A DNA stretch of 64,000 nt from VGXO01 sp964614695 (GTDB lineage Bacteria; Planctomycetota; Phycisphaerae; Phycisphaerales; SM1A02), in the NCBI GenBank assembly GCA_964614695.1, contig CAZTMB010000001.1, positions 27,706-91,705 of the forward strand, in the 5' to 3' direction. The notes below the pieces were generated by a model. It did not search any database. It was not told the DNA's origin and saw only the letters and a program-made list of their open reading frames with translations. Every line of letters begins with the position of its first letter. Position 1 is the stretch's first letter. Positions 26,252 through 36,107 of the stretch are shown here, piece by piece. A program made the position numbers and the translations under genes.

Positions 26252-26872
26252 ATGCCAGACGAACCTGCAATCGCTCCCCCGCAGACCGCGCCGCCCTCCG
26301 GCGCGGTCGCTTCGTCTTCGAGCGGCTGGGCGACCGGGCTCGGGATCGTCCTGCTCGTCTATGCGGGGCTCGGCGTGCTCGTCAACGCCGTCGGCATCGC
26401 CATGCTCTTCATGAGCGAGGAGGCCCGTGCGGCGGCGGGCGGGATCAATCCGGCGAACCTTGCCTTCGGCGGCGTCGCGATCCTGCTCGGGTTGGTGCTG
26501 GCGGTCGGCGCGATCGGTCTGCTGCGTCGTCGCCGCTTCGGCGTTCGGGCCTCGCTGACGTGGGCGGCGGCGAGGCTCGTGCTGCTGCTCGTGGCGTCGA
26601 TCTACGGCTGGCTCACCCTGCCCACGCAGGTCGACCGGCAGATGGAGCTGATGGACGAACGGATGGCCGAGGCGAGAGGCTCGTCCGGAGGCGGATCGCG
26701 GTCGGTCTCGGTCAGGGTCGGCGGGGGCGGCGGCGGCCTCGATCGCGAGGCGATGCTTCGCTGGTCGAAGATGGCCTACGTCGCCGGCGTGTTCGTGGTG
26801 GGCGCCATGCCGGTCGCCACCGCCTGGATCCTCACGAACCGGCGGCGCCGCGAAGAGATCGCGGGCTGGTAG
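26252..26872 (+). CDS. Membrane protein of unknown function
   Basis: 206 aa. Four hydrophobic segments (~25-50, ~68-92, ~100-120, ~178-200) around a Gly/Ser-rich loop (~142-165). No family recognised. The ATG is four nt after the stop of the SppA-like gene, so they are probably co-transcribed and it may act as a membrane partner of that pair. It converges with the ABC permease on the other strand with only 46 bp between. Confidence 0.65.
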   Translation: MPDEPAIAPPQTAPPSGAVASSSSGWATGLGIVLLVYAGLGVLVNAVGIAMLFMSEEARAAAGGINPANLAFGGVAILLGLVLAVGAIGLLRRRRFGVRASLTWAAARLVLLLVASIYGWLTLPTQVDRQMELMDERMAEARGSSGGGSRSVSVRVGGGGGGLDREAMLRWSKMAYVAGVFVVGAMPVATAWILTNRRRREEIAGW

Positions 26873-26918
26873 CGGCGATCGCCACCGCTCGCGAAGTCTT
26901 CCACGATTCGAAGGCGAT

Positions 26919-27959
26919 TCAGCTCACTTCGCGGCGCTGGAAGAGCAGCGTTGCGATCGCCAGCGAGGCCGCGATCATCAGCACGCCGTAGGGCAGCACC
27001 GCCGCGAAGTAGGAGAAGGGGATCTCCCGCTTCTGCGTCAACGCATCGGCGAGCCAGAAGACCTGGAAGTCCGGCACCACGGCGTAGGCGACGCGGCAGG
27101 CCGCGTAGAGCAGATGCGCTCCATCGAAGAGCGATCGCTCCGCCTCCGGAGCCGAGGCGAACGCCTCCTCGAGCCGCAGGATCGTCCGACCGAAGAGCCA
27201 GTCCGAGAGCAGGCCGATGAGGAAGAGGCCCATGGTGATGGCAAGCGTCGGCAGCTGGCCGAGCCGCGTGCTCGCGGCGATCGCCACCGCGACGAGCATG
27301 AGAAGCGCCATCGCCATGCCGCCGATCGCGAGCAGGATCTGCGGCTCGAACTCGGTGCCGATGGCCTGCGGCGCCCAGTCGTGGGCGAAGAGCAGCGTCA
27401 GCACGTAGGCGAGCAGCAGGAGCGGCAGCCCAAGCAGCACCGCCGTGCTCGTGAACGCCCACCCGTAGAGGAAGTTCGCCGCCGCCGCGACCGCCACCGC
27501 GAGCACGAGGGCGGAGATGCCGAAGGTGAGCGCCGGCAGGTGGTACGGCGTCCTGACGGTCTGCATGGTTCCGTGGACTTCGACGAGGAGGAACGCCAGT
27601 CCGAGGAACGCCACGGCGGCGAGCAGGGCCCCGGAGACGCCGACGTACTTGCCGAGGATGAACGTCGGTCGCGACACCGGCTTCGAGAGGACCGTCAGTG
27701 CGGTTCGATTCTCGATCTCACGGTTGAGCACGCTCGTGGCGAGGAACGCCGCGAGGACGACCCCGCAGATGAAGATCGTGCTGAGGCCGAGATCGATGAA
27801 GAGCCGCTGATCGTCCTCGAGGGTGTAGCCGGAGAAGGGATTCGAGAGGACGACGAAGATGGTGCCGGCGGTCAGGACCACCAGCAGCACCGGCTGCCGA
27901 ATGCTCTCGGCGAAGGTCGTGCGGGCGATCGCCCAGAGCTGTTCGAGGAATCCGATCAC
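26919..27959 (-). CDS. ABC-2-type transporter permease
   Basis: 346 aa from a GTG; the frame extends 28 codons further but those lack character. The starting stretch FLEQLWAIARTTFAESIRQP is the classical cytoplasmic motif of ABC-2 permeases, followed by about six transmembrane helices and LNREIENRTALTVLSKPVSRP. It is divergent from the SPFH genes and has no ATPase of its own here; the ATPase at 32.9 kb may serve it. Substrate unknown. Confidence 0.8.
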   Translation of the reverse strand: MIGFLEQLWAIARTTFAESIRQPVLLVVLTAGTIFVVLSNPFSGYTLEDDQRLFIDLGLSTIFICGVVLAAFLATSVLNREIENRTALTVLSKPVSRPTFILGKYVGVSGALLAAVAFLGLAFLLVEVHGTMQTVRTPYHLPALTFGISALVLAVAVAAAANFLYGWAFTSTAVLLGLPLLLLAYVLTLLFAHDWAPQAIGTEFEPQILLAIGGMAMALLMLVAVAIAASTRLGQLPTLAITMGLFLIGLLSDWLFGRTILRLEEAFASAPEAERSLFDGAHLLYAACRVAYAVVPDFQVFWLADALTQKREIPFSYFAAVLPYGVLMIAASLAIATLLFQRREVS

Positions 27960-28177
27960 GCAAGGTTCCGAGGGAGGCGCCGAGGCGGCGACGGGGGTGG
28001 ACAGGGCGAGTAAAGTACCGCCCACTTCGAACCCGGGGGGCATCGGGTTCGTGTCAGCCCGATCGCTTGGTCATCTGGCCGACCCGCCTCGCTCGGTTCT
28101 CGCCGCTTCGGCCGGCAACTCCGAGGCGGAATCTCGGCATCGTTCTCCCGACTCCCGCCGCTGCGGCACGGAACTCC

Positions 28178-30382
28178 ATGCGGATCGATCACGTCGCATA
28201 TCAGCGGGCCACCCGCATCGCCGGCATCGGCCTCCTGCTGCAGCTGGGCATCGGCCTGACGCTGCTCATCTACGGAACCGTCGCGGGCGACAGCACATTC
28301 ACGATCGGCTCGGCCTACGCCCTCGCCGGCACGATCGTCTGGGCCACGCTCGCCCTGGTCTTCAACCAGCACCGGCTCGAGCGGCTCGAGGCGATGGAGT
28401 TCGAGGAGATCGAGGCGGCGGCCGCGTCCGGCACCACGATCTTCGAAGGCGAGGCGCGGGAGGCACGGGTCGCGGCGCGGCGGCTCGAACTCATGCACCG
28501 ATGGCTGGTGCCGGCGGCAAGCCTGCTGCTCGCGGGCATCCTCGCGACGCTCGGCTGGCAGATCCTCGCGTGGTTCTCGCTGCAGGACGACCCCAACGCC
28601 GACATCTCGAACTTCTCCGTCGGCCAGGCGCTCGGCTGGCAGCTCGCGGTGGCGACGGGCCTGTCGCTCGCGGCATTCATCTTCTCGCGGTTCGTGGCGG
28701 GCATGTCGAAGCAGCCCGCGTGGCAGAACCTCCGCGGCGGCGCCGGCACGATGGTCGGCAACGCCCTCATCAGCCTTGCGATCGCGATCGGCCTGGTCTT
28801 CCAGCTGCTGCAGAAGCCCACGGTGATCGAGCACATCGCCTACGGCTTCGCGATCTTCCAGATCGCCGCCGCGGGTGAGATCGTCCTGAACCTCGTCCTG
28901 AATCTCTACCGCCCGCGACGCGTGGGCGAGGTGCCGCGGGCTGCGTTCGACTCCCGCGTCCTGAGCCTGCTCGCGGCGCCGGACTCGATCGCGCGGAGCG
29001 TCGGCGAGGCGATCAACTACCAGTTCGGCTTCGACATCGCGAGCTCGTGGGGCTATCGCCTGCTGCTCCGCAGCGTGGCCTGGCTGCTCGGGTTCGGGGC
29101 GGTCGTGCTGCTGCTGCTCTCGACGGTCGTCGTCGTCGAGCCGGGTCAGCAGGCGGTCATCCTCAAGCAGGGGCGGCTGCAGGCGGACGTGAAGCGGGAC
29201 GGCGTGCTCTTCAAGTTGCCCTGGCCGTTCGAGCAGGCGGAACTGCACGACGTCGCGACGATCCGGGAGATCTCGCTCGGCGGCGTGGTGCCTCGACCGC
29301 GCGAGGTCAACCTGTGGGGGCAGTCCGAGGCGATCGATCCGGAACGGCGTCCCTTCATCGTCGGCGCGAGCGCCGAGGCCGCCGAGATGCAGTCGGCGCT
29401 CGAGATCCTCGACGGCGGTTCGTTCGGCGGCGGGACGCCGTCGGCCTCCGGCGGCCTGCTCGGAGGCGGCGGCTCGATCCTGGCCGCGGGCACGCCCACG
29501 CCGGCGCCCGACGCCGGCTCGGGCTCGGTCACCAACCAGTTCGCCCTCGTCGATGCCGACGTGCTGCTTCGCTACCGCATCAAGCCCGACGGCCTGCTCG
29601 ACTGGCTCGGGTTCTGCAACGACACGCGCACGAGGCGTTCCGTGCTCGACATGCGGGAGCGGGCGCTGCGCGACCTCGCGGTGCGCGAAGTGACGCAGGC
29701 GCTCTCGACCCAGCCGCTCGATGCGGTGCTCTCGCCGCAGGGCGATTCGCTCTCGACCGAACTTGGACGTCGCATCCAGCGGACCTTCGACGAGCACTCG
29801 ACGGGCGTCGAGGTCGTCTCGATCATGATTCCTCGGCTTCGCCCGCCGGGCGAGGAGTCGGCCCGCTTCGAGGAGTTCTCGATCGCGGTGCAGAACTCGC
29901 GGAAGATCGTGGAGCAGGCCCAGCAGACCGTGAACTCGACGATGGCGACCCTCGTGGGGGACGCCGGCCGCGCCGCCACGATCGTCGCTGCGATCGACGC
30001 GTTGCGCGATCTCGGGCGACGCGAAGGCACCGAGAGCGAGGCGTACCTGAAGGCGCAGGTCGAGGTCGAGCAGATGCTGCTCGACTCCCGCGCGATGACC
30101 GCGAGCGTGATCAGCACCGCGAGGGCGCGTCGATGGCAGCTGCACATGGAGGCCCGCCGCAAGGCCGAGGAGGTCCTCGGCGAGGCGCCGGCCTACTCCG
30201 TGGATCCCGAGCTCTACCGCCAACGGGCGCTCATGCGGGCGCTCGCCGAGGCGCTGCCCCGCGTTCGCGTGAAGTACGTGCTCTCGCCCGACCCCGAGCG
30301 GGTGCGTCTCGATCTCTCCATGCAGCAGCCCGACTCCGGACTCAACCTCGCCGACACGATCGGAGAGTCGCTCAATCCGTGA
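28178..30382 (+). CDS. Membrane protein with SPFH (band 7/HflK-like) domain, large N-terminal membrane part
   Basis: 734 aa. The first ~330 residues hold about seven transmembrane helices not found in ordinary HflK. Then VEPGQQAVILKQGRLQADVKRDGVLFKLPWPFEQ opens an SPFH domain, interrupted by a Gly/Ser-rich loop (~410-450). A long charged coiled-coil-like region follows (SRKIVEQAQQTVNS; AEEVLGEAPAYSVDPELYRQR, as in HflK). First of three SPFH genes; starts at MRIDHVAYQR. Confidence 0.85.
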   Translation: MRIDHVAYQRATRIAGIGLLLQLGIGLTLLIYGTVAGDSTFTIGSAYALAGTIVWATLALVFNQHRLERLEAMEFEEIEAAAASGTTIFEGEAREARVAARRLELMHRWLVPAASLLLAGILATLGWQILAWFSLQDDPNADISNFSVGQALGWQLAVATGLSLAAFIFSRFVAGMSKQPAWQNLRGGAGTMVGNALISLAIAIGLVFQLLQKPTVIEHIAYGFAIFQIAAAGEIVLNLVLNLYRPRRVGEVPRAAFDSRVLSLLAAPDSIARSVGEAINYQFGFDIASSWGYRLLLRSVAWLLGFGAVVLLLLSTVVVVEPGQQAVILKQGRLQADVKRDGVLFKLPWPFEQAELHDVATIREISLGGVVPRPREVNLWGQSEAIDPERRPFIVGASAEAAEMQSALEILDGGSFGGGTPSASGGLLGGGGSILAAGTPTPAPDAGSGSVTNQFALVDADVLLRYRIKPDGLLDWLGFCNDTRTRRSVLDMRERALRDLAVREVTQALSTQPLDAVLSPQGDSLSTELGRRIQRTFDEHSTGVEVVSIMIPRLRPPGEESARFEEFSIAVQNSRKIVEQAQQTVNSTMATLVGDAGRAATIVAAIDALRDLGRREGTESEAYLKAQVEVEQMLLDSRAMTASVISTARARRWQLHMEARRKAEEVLGEAPAYSVDPELYRQRALMRALAEALPRVRVKYVLSPDPERVRLDLSMQQPDSGLNLADTIGESLNP

Positions 30383-30433
30383 CCTCGCCTCGCGCCTGAA
30401 CGCTTCCGACGACTCCCTCTCCCCACCGACGCC

Positions 30434-31369
30434 ATGAATCGAACCTTCGCGATCCTCCTCGGCCTGCTGATCCTTGCGGTGCTGGTGCTCTTCAACACCA
30501 CCTACACCGTCAACTTCCACGAACTCGCCGTGAAGACCCGCTTCGGCCGTCCCGCCGGCATCGTCGGCGAGGGACTGCACTTCAAGCTGCCGTTCTTCAT
30601 GGAACGGGTGTCGAAGCTCGACACGCGTCTGCAGCTCGTCGAGAGCCCGCTCGAGACCGTGCTCACCCGCGACGGCCAGCAGGTCGTGGTGCAGGCGTTC
30701 ATGCTGTGGAAGATCGACCCCGCCGAGGACGCGGTGATGCGCTTCTTCACGAGCTACGGCGGCACCGACGCGGCGAGCCGCGAGCTCGAGACGCGGCTGC
30801 AGGGCGCGGTGCGTCTCGTCGGCGGCTACGAGTTCAAGGATCTCGTCGGCGCCGACAGCCGGCTGCCCGCGATCGAGACCGCGATCCTCGCGGACCTGCA
30901 GGCGAACGCGGTCGCGGGCATCGATCCGGTCTCGGTCGGAATCAGCCGCGTGGTGCTGCCGCCCAAGACGACCGTCGCGGTGCTCAGCCGCATGGCCGAG
31001 GTGCAGAACACCCTCGTCAAGCTCGAGGACGCCCGAGGCGCGAGCGAGGCGGAGGCCCTGCGAAGCCAGGCCGCGGCGCAGGCCGACGCGATCCGGAGCT
31101 TCGCCGAACAGTGGGCCGCCCGCATCGAGGCGGTCGGCAACGAGGAGGCGACGCGGTACTACCAGGAGATGAAGTCCGAGGCCGGCCTCGCGGTCTTCCT
31201 CTCGTGGCTCGACACGCTGAAGGCGGGACTGCGCGGCAGCACGACGTTCGTCACCGACACCTCGCAGGCGCCGTTCCACCTGCTCGATCTCGGAGCCGCC
31301 ACCGATGCGGGCGGGATCCCGCAGCCGAGCGGCGATCCGTCCAGCACCTCCACGGGGGGCACTCCGTGA
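30434..31369 (+). CDS. SPFH-domain (HflC-like) protein
   Basis: 311 aa, single N-terminal anchor (~5-22). Then the HflC-type core: FHELAVKTRFGRP, EGLHFKLPFF, DTRLQLVESPLETVLTRDGQ, and a charged coiled coil (SRMAEVQNTLVKLEDARGASEAEA). The C-terminal ~25 residues are Ser/Thr/Gly-rich. HflC normally pairs with HflK to control the FtsH protease; here the partner is probably the preceding protein. The TGA overlaps the GTG of the next gene. Confidence 0.88.
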   Translation: MNRTFAILLGLLILAVLVLFNTTYTVNFHELAVKTRFGRPAGIVGEGLHFKLPFFMERVSKLDTRLQLVESPLETVLTRDGQQVVVQAFMLWKIDPAEDAVMRFFTSYGGTDAASRELETRLQGAVRLVGGYEFKDLVGADSRLPAIETAILADLQANAVAGIDPVSVGISRVVLPPKTTVAVLSRMAEVQNTLVKLEDARGASEAEALRSQAAAQADAIRSFAEQWAARIEAVGNEEATRYYQEMKSEAGLAVFLSWLDTLKAGLRGSTTFVTDTSQAPFHLLDLGAATDAGGIPQPSGDPSSTSTGGTP

Positions 31370-32814
31370 GCGAGGAGCTCGACGATGGACTGAACTCCGG
31401 CGGCATGCCGAGCGAGGAGTTGCCGGCGGGCGAAGCGCCGCGTCGTGCCGCGAGCGCCGCATTCGAAGTCGCGACGGAGCCCGGCTCCGCGGCGTCGTTG
31501 CGCGATGCGATGGATCCGGCGAACCAGAGCCTCGGCGAAGCGCTGCGGCTCTCGTACCGCGTGCTGCAGCTGGGCATCCTTGCGCTCGTCGCGACCTTCC
31601 TGCTGTCCGGCTTCCAGACGGTGCAGGACGGATCCGCCGGCGTGAAGACGCTCTTCGGCGCGATCGTCGGCGAGCCCGGCGACGAGCAGCTCGCGCCGGG
31701 GCTCCATCCCTTCTGGCCCTATCCGGTCGGACAGATCGTGACGGTCGAACTGAAGCGCCCGGTCGAAGTCGGCGAGGCGTTCTGGCCTCGCTATCGCCGC
31801 GGCGAGAAGACTCTCGAAGAGGCGACCGACGGCGCCGACCTCACCAAGCACCTGCAGCCCGGCGAGGACGGTTCGCTGCTCACCGCCGACGGCGACCTCG
31901 CGCACCTGCAGATCCAGGCCGAGTACGTCGTCGAGGATCCGGTCAGCCTGCTTCGCACGATGCGTCCGGAGATGCTGCCGCAGGTCGTGGCGCTCGCGCT
32001 CGAGCGTGGCGCCGTCGCGGCGGTCTCCCGGCTCTCCCTCGAGGAGCTCACCGAACTTCGCGAGCAGCCGGCGCTGGCGATTCGCGACGATGCGCAGGCG
32101 GTGCTCGACGAGCTCGACTGCGGAGTGCGCCTCGCGTCGGTCACGCTGCCGGTCCGCATCGCGCCGCTCGCGGTGCGTCGCAACTTCGCCCAGGTTCAGA
32201 CCAAGCGCGAAGAGGCCAAGACCGCCGTCGAGCGGGCGCGGCAGCAGGCCGCGACGACGCTCACCGCCGCGGCGGGGCAGTTCGCCTCCGGCGAGCTGAT
32301 CCGACTGATCATCGAGTACGAGAACGCGCTCACGCTCGGCGACCAGGCGGTGGCCGACGAGGTGCTCGGCCGCATCGGCGAACGGTTTGCGCAGCGCGAC
32401 GTCGGCGGCGAGGCCGCGATGATCGTCGCACGGGCCGAGGCGGCGATCTCCGCGAAGCGTTCGTCGCTCGCCAAGGAGGCGCGCCGCCTGCAGGGCCTGC
32501 TGCCGGCCTACCGCGAGAATCCCGAGCAGCTCGTCCGCCAGCTGTGGCTCGACGCGGTCCGCACCGTGCTCGAGGACGGCGAGGCGGAGGTCTTCTCCGT
32601 GCCTGGCAACCTCGCCCTGGTCGACATGGCGATCGAGAGTTCGCCCGACGTCATGCAGCTGCGCCGCCGCGCCGAACTCGAGCGCAAGAAGCGCGAAGCC
32701 GACGCCGCCGCGCTCACGCTGCAGCCGTTCCGCCTCGACACGCGAAACATCATGATCAACCAGGCGGGCCGACGCCTCGAGCGCGACGCGAGCCGCGGCT
32801 TCGGCAACGAGTGA
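31366..32814 (+). CDS. Third SPFH-domain protein
   Basis: 482 aa from a GTG in a GTGA overlap. The ~70-residue N-terminus is acidic/Ala-rich and cytosolic, with one membrane helix (~65-85). Then FQTVQDGSAGVKTLFGAIVGEP and GLHPFWPYPVGQIVTVELKRP are a divergent SPFH entry. The long charged coil includes QVQTKREEAKTAVERARQQA. It is clearly related to HflK/HflC but longer and further diverged than the other two; three such genes in a row is unusual. Confidence 0.85.
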   Translation: MSEELDDGLNSGGMPSEELPAGEAPRRAASAAFEVATEPGSAASLRDAMDPANQSLGEALRLSYRVLQLGILALVATFLLSGFQTVQDGSAGVKTLFGAIVGEPGDEQLAPGLHPFWPYPVGQIVTVELKRPVEVGEAFWPRYRRGEKTLEEATDGADLTKHLQPGEDGSLLTADGDLAHLQIQAEYVVEDPVSLLRTMRPEMLPQVVALALERGAVAAVSRLSLEELTELREQPALAIRDDAQAVLDELDCGVRLASVTLPVRIAPLAVRRNFAQVQTKREEAKTAVERARQQAATTLTAAAGQFASGELIRLIIEYENALTLGDQAVADEVLGRIGERFAQRDVGGEAAMIVARAEAAISAKRSSLAKEARRLQGLLPAYRENPEQLVRQLWLDAVRTVLEDGEAEVFSVPGNLALVDMAIESSPDVMQLRRRAELERKKREADAAALTLQPFRLDTRNIMINQAGRRLERDASRGFGNE

Positions 32815-32860
32815 TGCGGACCGCCCGATTCCCCCGACTTCCCCGCGGAGCACGCGCGAC

Positions 32861-34066
32861 ATGGTGACCACGAACGAGAGCCAGACCCCCGTCGTCGAGG
32901 CGGCCGGGCTCGTCAAGGTCTTCAGCGACTTCTGGATGCGGGCGAAGGCTCGCGCCGTCGACGGCATCGACTTCTCGATCCGGCGCCACGAGATCTTCGG
33001 CCTGCTCGGGCCCAACGGCTCGGGCAAGAGCACGACGATCAAGCTGATCCTCGGCCTGCTCCGCAAGACCCGCGGCCGGCTGACCGTCTTCGGTCGCGAC
33101 CCCTCGGACGTCTCGATCAAGCGGCGGATCGGATACCTGCCCGAGGAGTCGTACATGTACCGCTTCCTCAACGCCCACGAGACGCTCGACTACTACGGGC
33201 GGATCTTCGGGCTCCGGGGCGCGGTGCGGAAGCGGCGCATCGAGGAGCTGCTCGAGATGGTCGGCCTCGGCGGCGCCGGGCATCGCCCGGTCGGCGAGTA
33301 CTCCAAGGGCATGACGCGCCGCCTCGGCATCGCGCAGGCGCTGATCAACGACCCGGAGTTCCTCATCCTCGACGAGCCGACCTCGGGCCTCGATCCGATC
33401 GGCACGCGGCAGGTGAAGGACCTGCTCGTCGATCTCAAGAAGCGCGGCAAGACGATCCTGCTCTCGTCGCATCTTCTCGCCGACGTCGAGGACGTCTGCG
33501 ACCGCATGGTGATCCTGTACGGAGGCCGGATCCGCGCCGCGGGCACCGGCGAGGAGCTGCTCCGCGACAGTTCGCACACGCTCATCCGAACGGGTCGCCT
33601 GCACGACTCGACGCTCGCGGAGATCGAACGCGTGCTCGCCACGAAGGAGGGCTTCGGCATCGACGGCGTTGAACTGCCGCGACAGAAGCTCGAGGAGTTC
33701 TTCCTGCAGATCGTCGAACGGGCTCGCGCCGAGCAGGCGGCGACCTCGGGCGCGGCGGCCGGCGGCCCGACCGCGAAGTTCCTCATGGGCGACGAGCCCT
33801 CCGAGGGCGAAGAGCTCATCGAAGGACTCGTGCGCGGCGAGCCGGCCATGCCGGCGGCGCCGGTCAAGGCCGTCAAGGCGGAGTCCGCGGCGCCGGCCAA
33901 GGAGTCGGTGCTCGAGGAGCTGCTGCAGGCGGAGCGTCCCGCGCCGTCGGCGAAGCCGGCGGCCAAGGCGCCCGAAGCGCCCAAGGGCGTCGACTCGTCG
34001 GTGATCGACGGACTGCTCGGCGGCGAGTCCTCCGACGGCGCGAGGAAGGGCGGCGATGGGGCGTAG
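32861..34066 (+). CDS. ABC transporter ATP-binding protein with Ala/Pro-rich C-terminal tail
   Basis: 401 aa. Walker A GPNGSGKST, signature YSKGMTRRLG (variant of LSGGQ), Walker B LILDEP, D-loop GLDP and the switch His in LSSHLL. The last ~120 residues are a low-complexity Ala/Pro/Lys/Glu extension beyond the usual C-terminus. ABC-2 export type; it overlaps the large permease by 11 nt and follows the SPFH genes by 46 nt, so it belongs to the same unit. Confidence 0.92.
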   Translation: MVTTNESQTPVVEAAGLVKVFSDFWMRAKARAVDGIDFSIRRHEIFGLLGPNGSGKSTTIKLILGLLRKTRGRLTVFGRDPSDVSIKRRIGYLPEESYMYRFLNAHETLDYYGRIFGLRGAVRKRRIEELLEMVGLGGAGHRPVGEYSKGMTRRLGIAQALINDPEFLILDEPTSGLDPIGTRQVKDLLVDLKKRGKTILLSSHLLADVEDVCDRMVILYGGRIRAAGTGEELLRDSSHTLIRTGRLHDSTLAEIERVLATKEGFGIDGVELPRQKLEEFFLQIVERARAEQAATSGAAAGGPTAKFLMGDEPSEGEELIEGLVRGEPAMPAAPVKAVKAESAAPAKESVLEELLQAERPAPSAKPAAKAPEAPKGVDSSVIDGLLGGESSDGARKGGDGA

Positions 34067-36107
34067 GCTGCGCGAGATCCTGCGTCGGCTCGATCGATGG
34101 CAGCACGGCCGAGGCGCGAAGATCGCGTGCTCGATCGCGATGCTTGTCCTCGTCGTCGCCGCGTTCTGGCCACTGCACCGGGAAGCCTCGCGACTCGACC
34201 GCCTCGAGGCGTCGATCGTCGAGCTCCTGAAGGATGCGAACCTCGCCGAACGGGACGCGGCGGCGGTCGAGCTCTACGAACAGGGCACCGTGACCGTCGA
34301 CGGCACGACCTACGGCGACGGACGGTTCCGCGGCGTGGATCAGCTCTTCGACGAAGCCGGCGCGCTGCTCGCGGCCGCGTCGGTCGGCGAGATCGTCGCG
34401 GCCGACGAGATCCCGGACTGGGCGCCGACGTTCCTGGTCCAGTCGCCCTCGGCGACGATCTCGTGGGCGATGCTCGTGCTCGCGTGGCTGTTCGTCGCGG
34501 TCTGGGCGGGGACGACGGTGCAACTGGTCCTCGCGGTGCTGGCCACGATCGTGCTGGCCGGCCCGTTCCTCCTCTTCGGCCGGGTCGGCGCGACCTTCGC
34601 GATCGGCGGCATGGGCCTGCTCGGATTCAGCTTCGTGCTGCTCGTGCGGCTCGTGATCGCCGGCGTCTCCGGCCTCGGCCAGCCTGGTGCGGTGGCCGCG
34701 ACGGTCATCCGCGAGGCGGTGCGGCAGAAGGCCTTCGCAGGCTTCATCGTGGTGCTGCTCGTGGTGCTTCCGCTCATTCCGCTCTGGATCGACCCCACCA
34801 CGCCGCTTCGCTACCAGCTGCAGGTCTTCATCGGCCGAAGCCTCGGCATCACCTACGCCGTGGCGGCCTGCATGACGCTCGTGCTCGCGTGCGCCACGGT
34901 CGCCTTCGAGATCCGCGACCGGCAGATCCTGCAGCTGATGACCAAGCCGCTCGCGCGGAGCCGCTATCTGCTCGGCAAGTGGTCGGGCATCGTGCTCCTC
35001 GACGCGGTGCTGCTAGCGGTGTGCGGGCTCTCGATCTTCCTGTTCATCCAGTACCTCAAGACCCGTCCCGCCGCCGACGCCTTCGACGCGCAGGCGGTGC
35101 GCGACGAGGTGCTCGTCGCCCGCGTGGGCATCGAGCCGCAGTACGACCTGCTGCCCCGGGCTCGGCTGCTCGAGATGATCGACGAGGCGATCGAGAACGA
35201 CCCGATGCTGCGGGACGAGATCGCCCAGGGCGAGCGCGACGAGTACGAGGTGCGTCGCGAACTCTTCGCCGAGTATCAGAAGGAGAACCTCGCCGGACAG
35301 CGCTCGATCGCTCCCGGGGACGAGAAGATCTACCGCTTCCCGGGGCTCGACGCGGCGCGTCGGCTCGGGGCGAACCTCACGCTTCGCTACAAGTTCTACG
35401 CCGGTGAATCGGATCCTCACGTCCAGTACCCCGTGATCTTCCGATTCCCGGAGAACGGCACGTGGACGGATCGCCGCTACGTGCCGGCGCAGTCGATGGT
35501 GCTCGTGATCCCCGCGGACCTGATCGGCGAGGAGGGCGTCCTCGAGGTGGGCATCGCCAATGCGGCGTTCAATCCGCAAGCCGCGCCGGGGACCGCCTCG
35601 GTCTTTCCCGCCGAGCACACCATCTTCTTCGATCCCGAAGGGCTCGAACTCCTCTATCCGGTCTCGACCTTCGAAGCGAACTTCCTGCGCGGCATGCTCG
35701 TCACGCTCGTCAAGCTCTCCTTCCTCGCGATGCTTGGCGTGGCGATGGCGTCGTTCCTGAGCTTCCCGGTCGCGTGCCTCGTGGGCTTCGCGGTGTTCCT
35801 CGCCGCCGAGGCGGGCCCGTTCCTCGCCCAGAGCATCAGCAGCTACCGCATCTACGAGGACGACGGTTCGGTCGATTGGGTGAAGCAGGGGATCCGCTCG
35901 ATCGCGGTCGGCACCGAGTGGGTGCTGCGGGCGTTCGGCCAGACCCGGCCGAACCCGGCGCTCGTCGAAGGGCGCGAGGTCTCGTGGGGCGACGTCTTCC
36001 GGAGCCTCGCCGTGATCGGCTTGGGTTGGTCGGCCGCGGTGCTTCTCGTCGCGATGCTCGTCTTCCGCCGGAAGGAGCTCGCCGTCTACAGCGGGCAGAC
36101 CTCATGA
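34056..36107 (+). CDS. Large ABC-2-type permease
   Basis: 683 aa, about twice the usual size. There are several N-terminal spans, a block with VIREAVRQKAFAGFIVVLL and FEIRDRQILQLMTKPLARSRYLLGKW (the ABC-2 cytoplasmic coupling pattern), then a large ~250-residue extracytoplasmic segment (~345-540), and further spans near the C-terminus. The insert has Tyr/Phe/Pro-rich beta character. It overlaps the ATPase before it and the next gene after it (ATGA), so the three are translated together. Substrate unknown. Confidence 0.85.
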   Translation: MGRRLREILRRLDRWQHGRGAKIACSIAMLVLVVAAFWPLHREASRLDRLEASIVELLKDANLAERDAAAVELYEQGTVTVDGTTYGDGRFRGVDQLFDEAGALLAAASVGEIVAADEIPDWAPTFLVQSPSATISWAMLVLAWLFVAVWAGTTVQLVLAVLATIVLAGPFLLFGRVGATFAIGGMGLLGFSFVLLVRLVIAGVSGLGQPGAVAATVIREAVRQKAFAGFIVVLLVVLPLIPLWIDPTTPLRYQLQVFIGRSLGITYAVAACMTLVLACATVAFEIRDRQILQLMTKPLARSRYLLGKWSGIVLLDAVLLAVCGLSIFLFIQYLKTRPAADAFDAQAVRDEVLVARVGIEPQYDLLPRARLLEMIDEAIENDPMLRDEIAQGERDEYEVRRELFAEYQKENLAGQRSIAPGDEKIYRFPGLDAARRLGANLTLRYKFYAGESDPHVQYPVIFRFPENGTWTDRRYVPAQSMVLVIPADLIGEEGVLEVGIANAAFNPQAAPGTASVFPAEHTIFFDPEGLELLYPVSTFEANFLRGMLVTLVKLSFLAMLGVAMASFLSFPVACLVGFAVFLAAEAGPFLAQSISSYRIYEDDGSVDWVKQGIRSIAVGTEWVLRAFGQTRPNPALVEGREVSWGDVFRSLAVIGLGWSAAVLLVAMLVFRRKELAVYSGQTS